A stretch of 64,000 nucleotides of DNA, from NCBI GenBank assembly GCA_964468185.1, contig CAYXTR010000006.1:100985-164984 (forward strand), in the 5' to 3' direction. Below, piece by piece: positions 55,097-63,941 of this stretch (position 1 is its first letter; each line of letters opens with the position of its first letter). Below the pieces are notes generated by a model, which was not told the origin of the DNA, made no database searches, and saw nothing but the letters and a program-made list of their open reading frames with translations. The position numbers were made by a program, and so were the translations under genes. This DNA comes from JANQFV01 sp964468185 (lineage in GTDB: Bacteria > Planctomycetota > Phycisphaerae > UBA1845 > Fen-1342).

Positions 55097-56116
55097 CTAC
55101 GCCGCCGCCTCTTCCGCCGTCGCCAGATTCTGCAGAATATCCTCCAGCACATGATCCGTGCTGAGTCCCTCCGCCTCACCCTCGAAGTTCAGCAGCAACC
55201 GATGCCGTAGCGCCGGCAGCGCCGCCGTCTTCACATCCTGAAAACTCACGTTGTAACGCCCGTCCAGCATCGCATAGATCTTCGACGCCAGCGTAATGGC
55301 CTGCGCCCCACGCGGACTGCTCCCCCACCGCACGTACTTGTTCACCGACTCCGACGCGTAGGGCCCATTCGGGTGCGTCGCCAATACCACCCGAATCGCA
55401 TAATCCTGCACATGCGGCGCCACCACAATCTGCGGCACCAACTGCTGCATCACAATAATCCGCTCACCCGTCATCACCGGCTGAATGTCCGGCTTATACC
55501 CCGCCGTCGTCCGATCCAGGATCGTCTTCAGTTCATCCTTGTCCGAATACCCCACGATCAGCTTGAACAGGAACCGGTCGAGCTGCGCCTCCGGCAACGG
55601 ATACGTCCCCTCCTGCTCGATCGGGTTCTGCGTCGCCATCACGAAGAACGGCTCCACCAGCTCATAACGCGTCCCGCCCGCCGTCACCGCGTGCTCCTGC
55701 ATCGCCTCCAACAACGCCGACTGCGTCTTCGGCGTCGCCCGGTTGATCTCATCCGCCAGCACCATCTGGGCAAACAGCGGCCCCTTCTGAAACTCGAAGT
55801 ACCGCCGACCCGTCTGCGGGTCCTCGGTAATGATGTTTGTTCCGATAATGTCCGCCGGCATCAGGTCCGGCGTAAACTGAATCCGCGAGAAATGCAGACT
55901 CAGCGCTTGCGACAGCGTGCGGATCAGTAGCGTCTTACCCAGCCCGGGCACACCTTCCAGCAGCACGTGCCCGCCCGCGAACATCGCCGTCAGGACGCCG
56001 TCGACGATGTCCTGGTGCCCGACGATCATCTTGCCGATTTCCCGGCGGAGCTTGTCGAAGTCCTCCCGAAACGACGCCACCTGCTGCTCGACCACCGCTG
56101 CTTCGCCCTGTGCCAT
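55097..56116 (-). CDS. moxR: MoxR-family AAA+ ATPase (339 aa)
   Basis: This AAA+ chaperone has Walker A GVPGLGKTLL near residue 59, Walker B VLADEINRATPKTQSALLEA near residue 120, sensor 1 FFVMATQNPIEQEGTYPLPE with the family NPxEQEG element, and the arginine-finger region AQLDRFLFKL. MoxR ATPases help assemble von Willebrand factor A proteins or metal enzymes. The usual DUF58 and VWA partner genes are missing on its 3' side, where the RHS fragment begins. This suggests that an RHS insertion or deletion has cut the original operon. The ATG has GGAG upstream. Confidence 0.92.
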   Translation of the reverse strand: MAQGEAAVVEQQVASFREDFDKLRREIGKMIVGHQDIVDGVLTAMFAGGHVLLEGVPGLGKTLLIRTLSQALSLHFSRIQFTPDLMPADIIGTNIITEDPQTGRRYFEFQKGPLFAQMVLADEINRATPKTQSALLEAMQEHAVTAGGTRYELVEPFFVMATQNPIEQEGTYPLPEAQLDRFLFKLIVGYSDKDELKTILDRTTAGYKPDIQPVMTGERIIVMQQLVPQIVVAPHVQDYAIRVVLATHPNGPYASESVNKYVRWGSSPRGAQAITLASKIYAMLDGRYNVSFQDVKTAALPALRHRLLLNFEGEAEGLSTDHVLEDILQNLATAEEAAA

Positions 56117-56337
56117 GTCACGTCTCCACGCCAATCCGCCCGCGGCGACAAATCACCGTCATCCAGGCCCCCGCCGGGCAGGACCACACGTCTCCGCAAG
56201 CACAGCCGCCAATTCTAAGCCACGACCCCCCATTTGGCGACACGAAGCAACGGCGTGCCAACCGTGCCCCGCCACAAAGATCCGCCGCGCCCACGCTTGA
56301 TCTCTCGATCTCGCCCCCGCCTCAATCCCTCTCCCCC

Positions 56338-57549
56338 TCAATCCCCTTTCCGACCACCCATCCACTCCCGGATCCGCGGATAAATCTGCTCCGTCGCGTA
56401 CGGCGCCGCCTCAATCTCCCCATGCGCAATCGGCTCGAACAGCAGAAACTCACGATCCTGCGCCGCAATCCGCTCGAAGAACGCCGTGCGTGTGAACTCC
56501 GGATGCGCAATCCGGTCGCGCCCACCCTGTACCACCAGCGTCGGCAGCGCGATGCGCACGTAATGATCCGAGTACACGTGCGCCGGCTCACCCAGCGCAC
56601 TCACAATCGCCCGTCGCCGCACACACTCCGCCAACTGCCGCAACACCCCCGCCTTCATGTGATCGAACACGTACCGCCGCCCCTGCAACATCACCTCCGC
56701 CCGATGATGCGTCGCCCCCGTGAATGTCCCCGAGCAGCGCAACATCGCCTGCCACACCTGCCGCTCCAGCTCCGCCACACGCCCACCCCACCCCTCCGGC
56801 AGATTGCGATACCACGGCTTCCGCCCCGGCTCCGGCATGAACCACTGCACCGGCACCTGCCCCGCCACATCCAGCAGCGCATGCAGCCACGCCCAGTGCG
56901 ACAGCACCTCAAACGGCAGATTCGTCGCACCTGCCGCCTGCCGCCACTCACGCAACAGAAAACGCCACCGCACCCGCCCCTGCGCGTCATACAGCGACTC
57001 GGGCCAGCGCAGCACGGCGGGAAACTCCGCAAAGATCGCTCCACACAGCCGCCGCTGCCGTTCCATCGCCACGTCAGCATCAACAACCACCTGCATCCCA
57101 CCATTGCGTCGCTCCCCCAGCACCGCACCCTGTAAGTAACCTGCCAAAGTGATCGCCCCCATGCTGGCCCCCACCAAAAATGCTCGCCGCCCGCCCGCGG
57201 TCACATGGTCGACCACCGCCGGCAGGTCGTAGTGGATGAAGTGATCCACGCACCAGTCGTCCTGCCCCGCCGGCGGCTCGCTCCGCATGTTCGGGCCGCC
57301 GTGCCCGCGCAGATTCACCAGCCAGATATCAAACCCCGCCTCGTAGAGCACGGTCGCGAGACTGCGATAGTGGTATTCATCCGTCACAACGTCCGGCAAA
57401 TCCCACACGTCGGCATTCACCGCAATGCCGTGCAGGAGAATCACCGGCGTCGCACCAGCCCGCGCCCACCGCTTGATAGCCACGCTACCACCATCAGCGG
57501 TAGCTATCCGAACAACCTCAGCATCAGCAGAAGCCCGCCCCGGTTTCAT
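56338..57549 (-). CDS. Alpha/beta hydrolase (403 aa)
   Basis: The fold opens with PVILLHGIAVNADVWDLPD, the oxyanion-hole region, and continues DIWLVNLRGHGGPNM. The nucleophile elbow is FLVGASMGAITLAGYL (G-A-S-M-G). The acid Asp lies in LVVQGGRDRIAHPEF and the catalytic His in EPIAHGEIEAAPYAT. A cap of about 150 helical residues is inserted before the acid. The build is that of acid-lipase-type or poly(3-hydroxyalkanoate)-synthase-related esterases; the substrate is unknown. It is a single gene upstream of moxR on the same strand, about 220 bases away. Confidence 0.85.
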   Translation of the reverse strand: MKPGRASADAEVVRIATADGGSVAIKRWARAGATPVILLHGIAVNADVWDLPDVVTDEYHYRSLATVLYEAGFDIWLVNLRGHGGPNMRSEPPAGQDDWCVDHFIHYDLPAVVDHVTAGGRRAFLVGASMGAITLAGYLQGAVLGERRNGGMQVVVDADVAMERQRRLCGAIFAEFPAVLRWPESLYDAQGRVRWRFLLREWRQAAGATNLPFEVLSHWAWLHALLDVAGQVPVQWFMPEPGRKPWYRNLPEGWGGRVAELERQVWQAMLRCSGTFTGATHHRAEVMLQGRRYVFDHMKAGVLRQLAECVRRRAIVSALGEPAHVYSDHYVRIALPTLVVQGGRDRIAHPEFTRTAFFERIAAQDREFLLFEPIAHGEIEAAPYATEQIYPRIREWMGGRKGD

Positions 57550-57562
57550 CTCAGATGGGTAG

Positions 57563-57610
57563 CGTCAGGGCTTCGCCTGAGCGCCCGACAACCGACCTCC
57601 AGGTCGGTCG
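57563..57610 (+). repeat. Two adjacent small palindromes between hydrolase and rplT
   Basis: CGTCAGGGCTTCGCCTGAGCG and ACCGACCTCCAGGTCGGT, of the same type as other dispersed intergenic palindromes here (for example GCGTCAGGACTCCGCGCCTG at 47,651). Confidence 0.5.
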
Positions 57611-57621
57611 CGCAAGCAATG

Positions 57622-57987
57622 CTACGCATTCGTTGGGACATGCGGCCGCGCCAATTCAACGAGCTTGTCAAAACCCGCCGGATCGGCGATGGCGACCTCG
57701 CTCAACATCTTGCGGTTGAGAAACACGCCCGCCTTCTTCAAGCCGCCCATGAACTTGCTGTACGACACCCCGCGGGCATTGGCCGCCGCGGTCACACGCG
57801 TAATCCACAGCGCCCGAAACTCGCGCTTGCGATTACGACGATCACGCGTGGCATACTGCGCAGACTTGATCACCGCCTGCTTCGCAGTCTTGAACAGCTT
57901 GCTCCGCGACCCGCGATACCCCTTCGCAGCCCGCAAGATCTTCTTATGTCGACGACGCGTCGCATGGCCGGGTCGAACGCGCGGCAT
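57622..57987 (-). CDS. rplT: 50S ribosomal protein L20
   Basis: The protein opens MPRVRPGHATRRRHKKILRA, a basic family N-terminus, and continues KGYRGSRSKLFKTAKQAVIK and YATRDRRNRKREFRALWITR. It binds 23S rRNA early in assembly. The length of 121 residues is normal. It follows rpmI on the same strand by 33 bases. The usual infC gene is not upstream of this pair in the window. Confidence 0.97.
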   Translation of the reverse strand: MPRVRPGHATRRRHKKILRAAKGYRGSRSKLFKTAKQAVIKSAQYATRDRRNRKREFRALWITRVTAAANARGVSYSKFMGGLKKAGVFLNRKMLSEVAIADPAGFDKLVELARPHVPTNA

Positions 57988-58020
57988 ATCTGAACTCCTT
58001 GGCCCTTGCTGCCCGAGACG

Positions 58021-58221
58021 CTAGGCGTTAAGCGCCTCGCGAATATTCTCCGCCGTCCGGTTCGTCAACGTCACCGTCTTGCGCAGACGCTGCTTGCGTC
58101 GCCCGGACTTCCCACTCATCAGGTGGCCGGCAAACGACTTGCGATAACGAACCTTCCCGTTCCGCGTCACCTTGAACCGCTTGCTCACACCCGTATGCGT
58201 CTTGCTCTTGGCCTTTCGCAT
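58021..58221 (-). CDS. rpmI: 50S ribosomal protein L35
   Basis: The protein reads MRKAKSKTHTGVSKRFKVTR, then NGKVRYRKSFAGHLMSGKSG and RKQRLRKTVTL, the full 66-residue L35. It is first in an rpmI-rplT operon with its own promoter at 58,254-58,282. In most bacteria infC precedes rpmI; here the upstream neighbour is the divergent phosphofructokinase gene, so the operon is shortened. Confidence 0.97.
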   Translation of the reverse strand: MRKAKSKTHTGVSKRFKVTRNGKVRYRKSFAGHLMSGKSGRRKQRLRKTVTLTNRTAENIREALNA

Positions 58222-58253
58222 GGCACATTCCTCTATTTCGAGTCGAGCCGCGC

Positions 58254-58282
58254 AGTATAGTCAACCTAAGCCCAGCCCGCAA
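58254..58282 (-). promoter_or_regulatory. Promoter of rpmI-rplT
   Basis: On the minus strand TTGCGG (58,282-58,277), 17 bases, TATACT (58,259-58,254), about 30 bases before the rpmI start codon. Confidence 0.55.
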
Positions 58283-58339
58283 CCCCAGCATCCCACCCGC
58301 TATTGCGACCGGAAAATCATTTGCCCGCCGGCGACAGAA

Positions 58340-58368
58340 TTGAACCGCATCATCCCGATTCTTATACT
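58340..58368 (+). promoter_or_regulatory. Promoter of the phosphofructokinase gene
   Basis: TTGAAC, 17 bases, TATACT, a good sigma-70 match, about 200 bases before the start codon. The interval to the gene holds no other feature I can see. Confidence 0.6.
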
Positions 58369-58573
58369 AACTGGTCTTCGTGCCGTCGACGCCCCACCCG
58401 GCCGACCGGCATGACCCGCCGCGCTCCGGCGCGGCGAAAAATGCGCGCCTGCCCCGGACGGGCAGCACGCGCCTGCCCTCTCTGCCAGCCGACCCACGCG
58501 GGTCGATCCGTGCTGGTCTTCGTAACCCGGGCCGCCCCCAAAGCGACCCTGATACAGAAACGGTGGACGTGCT

Positions 58574-59929
58574 ATGGCAACCCGAAGAATGGGTATCGTG
58601 GTCGGCGGCGGCCCCGCCCCCGGCATCAATGCCGTCATCGGCGCCGCAACGATTCAGGCCATCAACTGCGGCTTCGAGGTCGTCGGCTTCTACGACGGCT
58701 TCCGACACCTGACCTCCGACGAATTCGACCCACCCAGCCATACCACACGCCTCGAAATCCCCCGCGTCGCCCGCATCCACTTTGACGGCGGCTCCATCCT
58801 CCGCACCGCCCGCACGAACCTCCTCGACGAAGAATCCATCAAACGCAGCCCCCGCGTCGAGCCTCACCCCGGCAAGGTCTCCCTCACCCTCGGACGCATG
58901 CGCGAACTCGGCATCAACCACCTGCTGACGATCGGCGGCGACGATACCGCGCTCTCCGCCCGCTTCCTCTCCGAAGCCAGCAACATGTCCCTCAATGTCG
59001 TGCACGTGCCCAAAACCATCGACAACGACCTGCCGTTGCCCCAGAACCAGCCCACCTTCGGCTTCTCCACGGCCCGCTTCACCGGCGCGCAACTGCTCAA
59101 AAACCTGATGCGCGACTCCCAAACCACCGGCCGCTGGTACCTCGTCAACGCCATGGGCCGCAGTGCCGGCTGGCTCGCCATGTCCATCGGCCAGGCCGCC
59201 GGCGCCACCATCACCCTCATCCCCGAAGAATTCGCCCCCAATAGCACCGTCCAGGGCATCGTCGACGTCCTCGAAGGCGCCATCCTCAAACGTCGCCTCC
59301 TCGGTCGTCCCGACGGCGTCGCCGTCATCGCCGAGGGCTTGGCCTACCGTCTCGGCGACCTCGACGAGCTCGAGCGCCTCCTCGGCCACGAAGTCCCCCT
59401 CGACGCCGCCGGCCACCCCCGCCTGGCCGAGTTCCCCCTGCTCGACATCCTCAAGAAAGAGCTCCAGGCCCGCTTCAAAGCCCGCGGCGAATCCATGCCC
59501 ATGGTCACCCACAACATCGGCTATGAGCTCCGCTCCGCCGATCCTACCCCCCATGACATGGCCTACTGCCGCGCACTCGGCTACCACAGTATCCGCCTCT
59601 TCACCGAGGAAGAGTACCGCGCCGGCGCGATGGTCTCACTCGTCAACGGAAACCTGAAAGCCCTGAAGTTCGGCGACATCATCGACCCCGCCAACAACCG
59701 CATTCAAACGCGACTGGTCGACATCCGCTCCGACGAATACTCCGTCGGTCGTGCTTACCAAATCCGGCTCGAACGCAGCGATCTGGAAAACCCCTCCATG
59801 CTCGCCCGTCTCGCCGTCGCCGCCCACATGTCCCCCGCAGACTTTCACGAGCGCTACGCCACGGCCGCCACGCGCCTCTGCGACATGCGGCCCGAGGAAT
59901 GCGTCGAAGAGGAGCAGAAGGCCGGCTAA
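58574..59929 (+). CDS. pfp: Phosphofructokinase with PPi-type active-site residues (451 aa)
   Basis: This is a glycolytic enzyme that phosphorylates fructose 6-phosphate. The N-terminal GIVVGGGPAPGINAVIGAAT is the family phosphate loop. TIGGDDTALSARF puts GGDD at residues 121-124, and VPKTIDNDLP puts Lys at 147. In ATP-dependent enzymes these are GGDG and PGTIDND, whereas PPi-dependent enzymes have GGDD and PKTIDND. PPi is therefore the expected phosphoryl donor, and the reaction would be reversible. The C-terminal part with HNIGYELRSADPTPHDMAYC is typical of longer group members. The start has ACGTGCT upstream and no strong ribosome binding site. Confidence 0.88.
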   Translation: MATRRMGIVVGGGPAPGINAVIGAATIQAINCGFEVVGFYDGFRHLTSDEFDPPSHTTRLEIPRVARIHFDGGSILRTARTNLLDEESIKRSPRVEPHPGKVSLTLGRMRELGINHLLTIGGDDTALSARFLSEASNMSLNVVHVPKTIDNDLPLPQNQPTFGFSTARFTGAQLLKNLMRDSQTTGRWYLVNAMGRSAGWLAMSIGQAAGATITLIPEEFAPNSTVQGIVDVLEGAILKRRLLGRPDGVAVIAEGLAYRLGDLDELERLLGHEVPLDAAGHPRLAEFPLLDILKKELQARFKARGESMPMVTHNIGYELRSADPTPHDMAYCRALGYHSIRLFTEEEYRAGAMVSLVNGNLKALKFGDIIDPANNRIQTRLVDIRSDEYSVGRAYQIRLERSDLENPSMLARLAVAAHMSPADFHERYATAATRLCDMRPEECVEEEQKAG

Positions 59930-60023
59930 GACCGCCAACAGCCACATCCAACCCATACAACCCCCGCGCGCGAAACACCCCCGCGCGCACGCCATCGCCC
60001 CTCTTTCCCAATGCGCGTTTCGC

Positions 60024-60539
60024 CTACCCCTCGGCGTTAAAGGACGTCGGCGGCTCATCACCGTCAGTGTCCTTCTGCGCTGGCTGTACCGGCCCCGCTG
60101 GCGGCGGCTGCACAGCCACGTGACCATGCGGCTGCGGCGGCAACGGCTGCGGATTTTCCTCCTGCGCCTTCTTCATCAACATCACCCACGTCTCGCGTTG
60201 ATAACGCAGAATCCGCAGCGCATCGTCCACCGCCCCGGTATCCTGCTCCAGATTCGCATCAACCAGACGTCGATAGATGAAGTTATAGAGACTCACCATC
60301 CGGTCAGCGAGTTCCGGGTTGATGTCACGATTGATCCCCGCCGTCATCTCCAGCACGATTCGCTGCGCCCGATCGAGACTGTTAAACGCGGCTTCGCGGT
60401 CCTTGGCCTCTATCGCCTCGCGGCCGCGCGTCGCGAAGCGAATTGCACCGTCATATAACATCAGGTGCAACTGCTCCGGTGACGCGGTCATCACCGCATT
60501 CTTCAGGTACTCCTGGGACGCATTCGGGCCGTAACTCAT
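60024..60539 (-). CDS. fliS: Flagellar export chaperone FliS (171 aa)
   Basis: This is a four-helix chaperone that keeps flagellin monomeric until export. It opens NASQEYLKNAVMTASPEQLH, then LMLYDGAIRFATRGREAIEA, the FliS family core, and continues RAQRIVLEMTAGINRDINPE and LYNFIYRRLVDANLEQD. The last 40 residues are a Pro/Gln-rich extension beyond the usual 125-residue length. No flagellin or fliD gene is beside it in the window. Confidence 0.93.
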   Translation of the reverse strand: MSYGPNASQEYLKNAVMTASPEQLHLMLYDGAIRFATRGREAIEAKDREAAFNSLDRAQRIVLEMTAGINRDINPELADRMVSLYNFIYRRLVDANLEQDTGAVDDALRILRYQRETWVMLMKKAQEENPQPLPPQPHGHVAVQPPPAGPVQPAQKDTDGDEPPTSFNAEG

Positions 60540-60664
60540 ACCCGACGTATCGGCGCCTGCTTACCCGTCAGTTAGTACCACCCAAAACTCACTATCGACC
60601 GATAACCACCCCTCGGACAACCCCCTCCCCAAGCCGCGCAACCACCTTCACGTCCGAAAAGAAG

Positions 60665-61699
60665 CTAGTCTTTCGGCCGCTCCTTGATCGCCTTCACCAT
60701 CATCGGAATGACTTCGTTCAGGTCCCCCACGATCCCATAATGTGCCACGCTGAAGATCGGCGCCTCCTTGTCCCAGTTGATCGCCACGATCTTCGCCGAC
60801 TCTTCCATCCCCGCCCGGTGCTGGATCGCCCCGCTGATCCCGCACGCCACATAAAGCGCCGGCCGCACCGTCGTCCCCGTCTGCCCGATCTGGTGCTCCT
60901 GCCCGATCAGCCCGCCATCCACCGCGGCCCGCGATGCGCCCACCGCACCACCGATCGCTCCCGCCAGATCATGAATGTGCTTGAAGTTGTCCTTGCTGCC
61001 AACCCCACCCCCACCCGCGACAATCGTCCGGGCACCCTTCAGATTGATCTTCCGCTCCTCACGATGCCGCTCCACCAGCCGCACCGCGAAGTCCTCCTCC
61101 GCAAACTCCACCTTCGACTCGACAATCTCGCCCTTGCGCTGCAAGTTCGGCGTCCGCAGCGGCATGACGCCCTCCCGCACGGTCGCCATCTGCGGCCACC
61201 GCTCCGGGTTGATGATGGTGGCGATAATATTCCCCCCAAACGCCGGCCGGATTTGCAGCAACAGATTCTTGTGCGTCGTCTTCGCCGGCCGATCCTCCAC
61301 GTCCGCAATATCCAGATCCGTACAGTCCGCCGTCAGCCCCGCCCGCATCGCCGACGCACAACGCGGCGCCAGATCACGCCCCAGCGGCGTCGCCCCAAAC
61401 AGCACAATCTGCGGCCGATGCTCCTCGGCCAGTGACGTCACCACGCGCGTATACGGCAGCGTCTGAAAATGCTCCAGTTTCCGATTCTCGACCAGATAGA
61501 CCTTGTCCGCCCCGTGCTGGAACAGCCGATAACACAACTCCCGCACATTCCACCCCGGCAGCACCACCCCGACCTCAACACCCAGCCGATCCGCCAGCTC
61601 ACGCGCCTTGCCGCACAACTCCAGCGACACATCGTGCATGCTGCCGTCTTCCTGCTCGGCAAAGACCCAGACCTCGCCTTGTGGATTGCGCTCGATCAT
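60665..61699 (-). CDS. etfA: Electron transfer flavoprotein, alpha subunit (344 aa)
   Basis: EtfA binds FAD and passes electrons from acyl-CoA dehydrogenases, or bifurcating partners, to quinone or ferredoxin. The N-terminal domain starts GEVWVFAEQEDGSMHDVSLE. The FAD signature is in the C-terminal part: ARTIVAGGGGVGSKDNFKHI, then GASRAAVDGGLIGQEHQIGQ, TGTTVRPALYVACGISGAIQ and AGMEESAKIVAINWDKEAPI. The ATG was chosen because GGAG lies upstream; the open frame begins 10 codons earlier. It follows etfB by 69 bases. Confidence 0.94.
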   Translation of the reverse strand: MIERNPQGEVWVFAEQEDGSMHDVSLELCGKARELADRLGVEVGVVLPGWNVRELCYRLFQHGADKVYLVENRKLEHFQTLPYTRVVTSLAEEHRPQIVLFGATPLGRDLAPRCASAMRAGLTADCTDLDIADVEDRPAKTTHKNLLLQIRPAFGGNIIATIINPERWPQMATVREGVMPLRTPNLQRKGEIVESKVEFAEEDFAVRLVERHREERKINLKGARTIVAGGGGVGSKDNFKHIHDLAGAIGGAVGASRAAVDGGLIGQEHQIGQTGTTVRPALYVACGISGAIQHRAGMEESAKIVAINWDKEAPIFSVAHYGIVGDLNEVIPMMVKAIKERPKD

Positions 61700-61768
61700 G
61701 TGTGCTCCGTCAATACAATCTCGCGACACACCGGGCCGACCGCCCGCACGAGCCGCGTCGCTATGCGT

Positions 61769-62683
61769 CTACCCCAACGTGTGATCCACGACGAGTTCGC
61801 GAATAAGCTGCCGGACCCCCTCTTCCGTCGCCGGAATCTCGGTATACCCTTCCTTCTTCAGCACAATCGCCTGCACGCGATGCACCTTCGTCGGCGAGCC
61901 CTTCAGCCCGCACCACTTCAGATCCGCCTCAATCTCATCCAGCCCCCACTGGTCCATCATCAGCCCACGCGCCCGCAGTGGCTCCGCCAGCCGCTCGGCC
62001 TCAGCCTCGAGCTCCTCCGCACTCGCCTCCGACCGCGCCCCCTTGGCTTCCGCCACAAGCTCCGCCATCACGCGGGCCCGCTTGTATTTCATCACCCGCT
62101 TCGCCGCCGGCGGCCGCGGCACCGCCGCCGAATCCAGCACCGTCACCAGCACCGGCAGCCGCGCCTCGACAATCTCCCACCCATTCCCCACATTTCGCCG
62201 CATCCGCGCCGTGCGCTCCTTCAACTCGACGAATTCCTCCAGGTACGTCACCTGCGGAATCCCCAGCTTCTCCGCACACTGCGGCCCCACCTGTGCCGTG
62301 TCCCCGTCAATCGCCTGCCGCCCGCAAAACACAAAATCGTAATCCCCGATCTTCCGAATCGCCTGGCTCAGAATGTAGCTCGTCGCCAGCGTGTCACTCG
62401 CCGCCGCCCGCCGATCCGTCAGCAGAATCGCCCGGTCCGCCCCGCGAAACAAACACTCCCGCAGCACATCCGCAGCTTTCGGCGGCCCCATCGTGAGCGC
62501 CGTGACCGTCCCACCAAAGCGCTCGCGCACATCCAGCGCCGCCTCCAGCGCATACAAGTCATCCGGATTGAAAACCGTCGGCAAGGCAGCCCGGTTCACC
62601 GTCCCGTCTTCGCGCATCGCGTCAACGGTCACGTTCGCGGTATCAGGCACCTGCTTCACGCAGACAACGCTATGGTACGACAC
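61769..62683 (-). CDS. etfB: Electron transfer flavoprotein, beta subunit (304 aa)
   Basis: EtfB binds AMP, or a second FAD in bifurcating types. The protein opens SVVCVKQVPDTANVTVDAMR, then RAALPTVFNPDDLYALEAAL. FVFCGRQAIDGDTAQVGPQC is the family signature loop. At 304 residues it is longer than the common 250-residue EtfB, with an extra C-terminal helical part (about 200-240). The start is GTG with GGGAG 8 bases upstream. etfA follows as one operon; no dehydrogenase partner is in the window. Confidence 0.93.
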   Translation of the reverse strand: MSYHSVVCVKQVPDTANVTVDAMREDGTVNRAALPTVFNPDDLYALEAALDVRERFGGTVTALTMGPPKAADVLRECLFRGADRAILLTDRRAAASDTLATSYILSQAIRKIGDYDFVFCGRQAIDGDTAQVGPQCAEKLGIPQVTYLEEFVELKERTARMRRNVGNGWEIVEARLPVLVTVLDSAAVPRPPAAKRVMKYKRARVMAELVAEAKGARSEASAEELEAEAERLAEPLRARGLMMDQWGLDEIEADLKWCGLKGSPTKVHRVQAIVLKKEGYTEIPATEEGVRQLIRELVVDHTLG

Positions 62684-62884
62684 GTGTTAGCTCCCTCACT
62701 CTCACGCCTGCTGCGACCAGTACGGCAACAGTACCCCTCCCCCGCAAAACCGTCAAGATTCACCTCCGCCGCAACCTGCGCCATCCCACCCACGCCCGCT
62801 TGCTTTCAACGCCCAACCGCATAAGCTCACCATACTTGGCGCGCTCAACCAGTCCTCCATACTCCAGGGCCGAGGAGTCTTGCC

Positions 62885-63673
62885 GTGAAGAATATGTCGC
62901 TCGGATTGATGGATGGGAAAAAAGGCCTCATCTTCGGCGTCGCGAACGATCGCTCACTCGCCTGGCACATCGCCGAAGCCCTCTGGAACGAAGGCGCCGA
63001 ACTCGCCTTCACGCATCTCCCTCCACCCAAGATGGAACGCCGCGTCCGCCTCCTCGCCGAGCCCATCGGCTCCACCTGCATCGTCCCCTGCGACGTCAGC
63101 GACGACGAACAGATCAAGGCCACCTTCCAGGAAGTCAACCGCCAGATCGGCCACCTCGACTTCATCGTCCATTCCATCGCCTTCGCCAGCCGCCAGGCCC
63201 TCCGCGACCCGTTCTACAAAACCAGCCGTGAAGACTTCCTCCACGCCATCAACATCAGCGCCTACTCCCTCGTCGCCCTCTGCCAGCACGGCCTCCGCTA
63301 CCTCAACGAAGGCGCCAGCATCCTCACCCTCACCTACCTCGGCGCCATGCGCGTCATCCCCGGCTACAACGTCATGGGCGTCTGCAAGGCCACCCTCGAA
63401 TCCTCCGTCCGCTACCTCGCTGCCGAACTCGGCCGCGAAAAAAACATCCGCGTCAACGCCGTCTCCGCCGGCCCCGTCCAGACCCTCTCCGCCTCCGGCG
63501 TCTCCGGCTTCGACAAGGTCCTCCGCCACTATCCACCAAAAGCCCCGCTCCACCGCAATATCCGCCCCCACGAAGTCGGCTCCTCCGGCCTCTACCTGCT
63601 CAGCGACCTCTCCACCGGCGTCACCGGCGAAATCCACTACGTAGACTGCGGCTACAGCACCATCGGCTGGTAA
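62885..63673 (+). CDS. fabI: Enoyl-[acyl-carrier-protein] reductase (NADH)
   Basis: FabI reduces enoyl-ACP in the last step of fatty-acid elongation. The nucleotide-binding start KKGLIFGVANDRSLAWHIAE has the FabI-type GVAND in place of the common GxxxGxG. The active-site Tyr-x6-Lys is in GYNVMGVCKATLES, and FIVHSIAFASRQALRDPF is the substrate-loop region. The length of 262 residues is normal. GTG is taken as start because GAGGAG stands 8 bases upstream; an ATG three codons later is possible. It is divergent from etfB. Confidence 0.94.
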   Translation: MKNMSLGLMDGKKGLIFGVANDRSLAWHIAEALWNEGAELAFTHLPPPKMERRVRLLAEPIGSTCIVPCDVSDDEQIKATFQEVNRQIGHLDFIVHSIAFASRQALRDPFYKTSREDFLHAINISAYSLVALCQHGLRYLNEGASILTLTYLGAMRVIPGYNVMGVCKATLESSVRYLAAELGREKNIRVNAVSAGPVQTLSASGVSGFDKVLRHYPPKAPLHRNIRPHEVGSSGLYLLSDLSTGVTGEIHYVDCGYSTIGW

Positions 63674-63747
63674 GCCTCCTCCGGGTGGGGCATGGACCTT
63701 CGCCCCGTACTTGGCGGACCGACCTCTCGGCGGTCAGCGCCCGGTGC

Positions 63748-63812
63748 CACCGCTCTTGAGCGGTGCTCCCTCAACCCATCAAGTAACCCCACCCCGCGCA
63801 GCGGCCAACAAC
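63748..63812 (+). repeat. 65-base dispersed intergenic repeat, copy 2
   Basis: Second copy of the unit at 21,261-21,325: CACCGCTCTTGAGCGGTGCT at the start and GCGCAGCGGCCAACAAC at the end, with a diverged middle. It is preceded by CCGGTGC, which makes a GGTGCCAC element. Confidence 0.75.
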
Positions 63813-63900
63813 CCCCGCCGCGCCAGTCTCGATCCATCGATCTCTCGATCTCTCCCAATCCCAAGGGACGCAACTCCTCCGAGCCACGTCCCCCGCCTCT

Positions 63901-63940
63901 TCAATCCCTCAATCCCTCAATCCCTCAATCCCTCAGTCCC
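63901..63940 (+). repeat. 8-base tandem repeat
   Basis: Five units of TCAATCCC, the last one TCAGTCCC. It ends one base before the stop codon of the dockerin gene on the other strand. Confidence 0.9.
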
Positions 63941-63941
63941 T

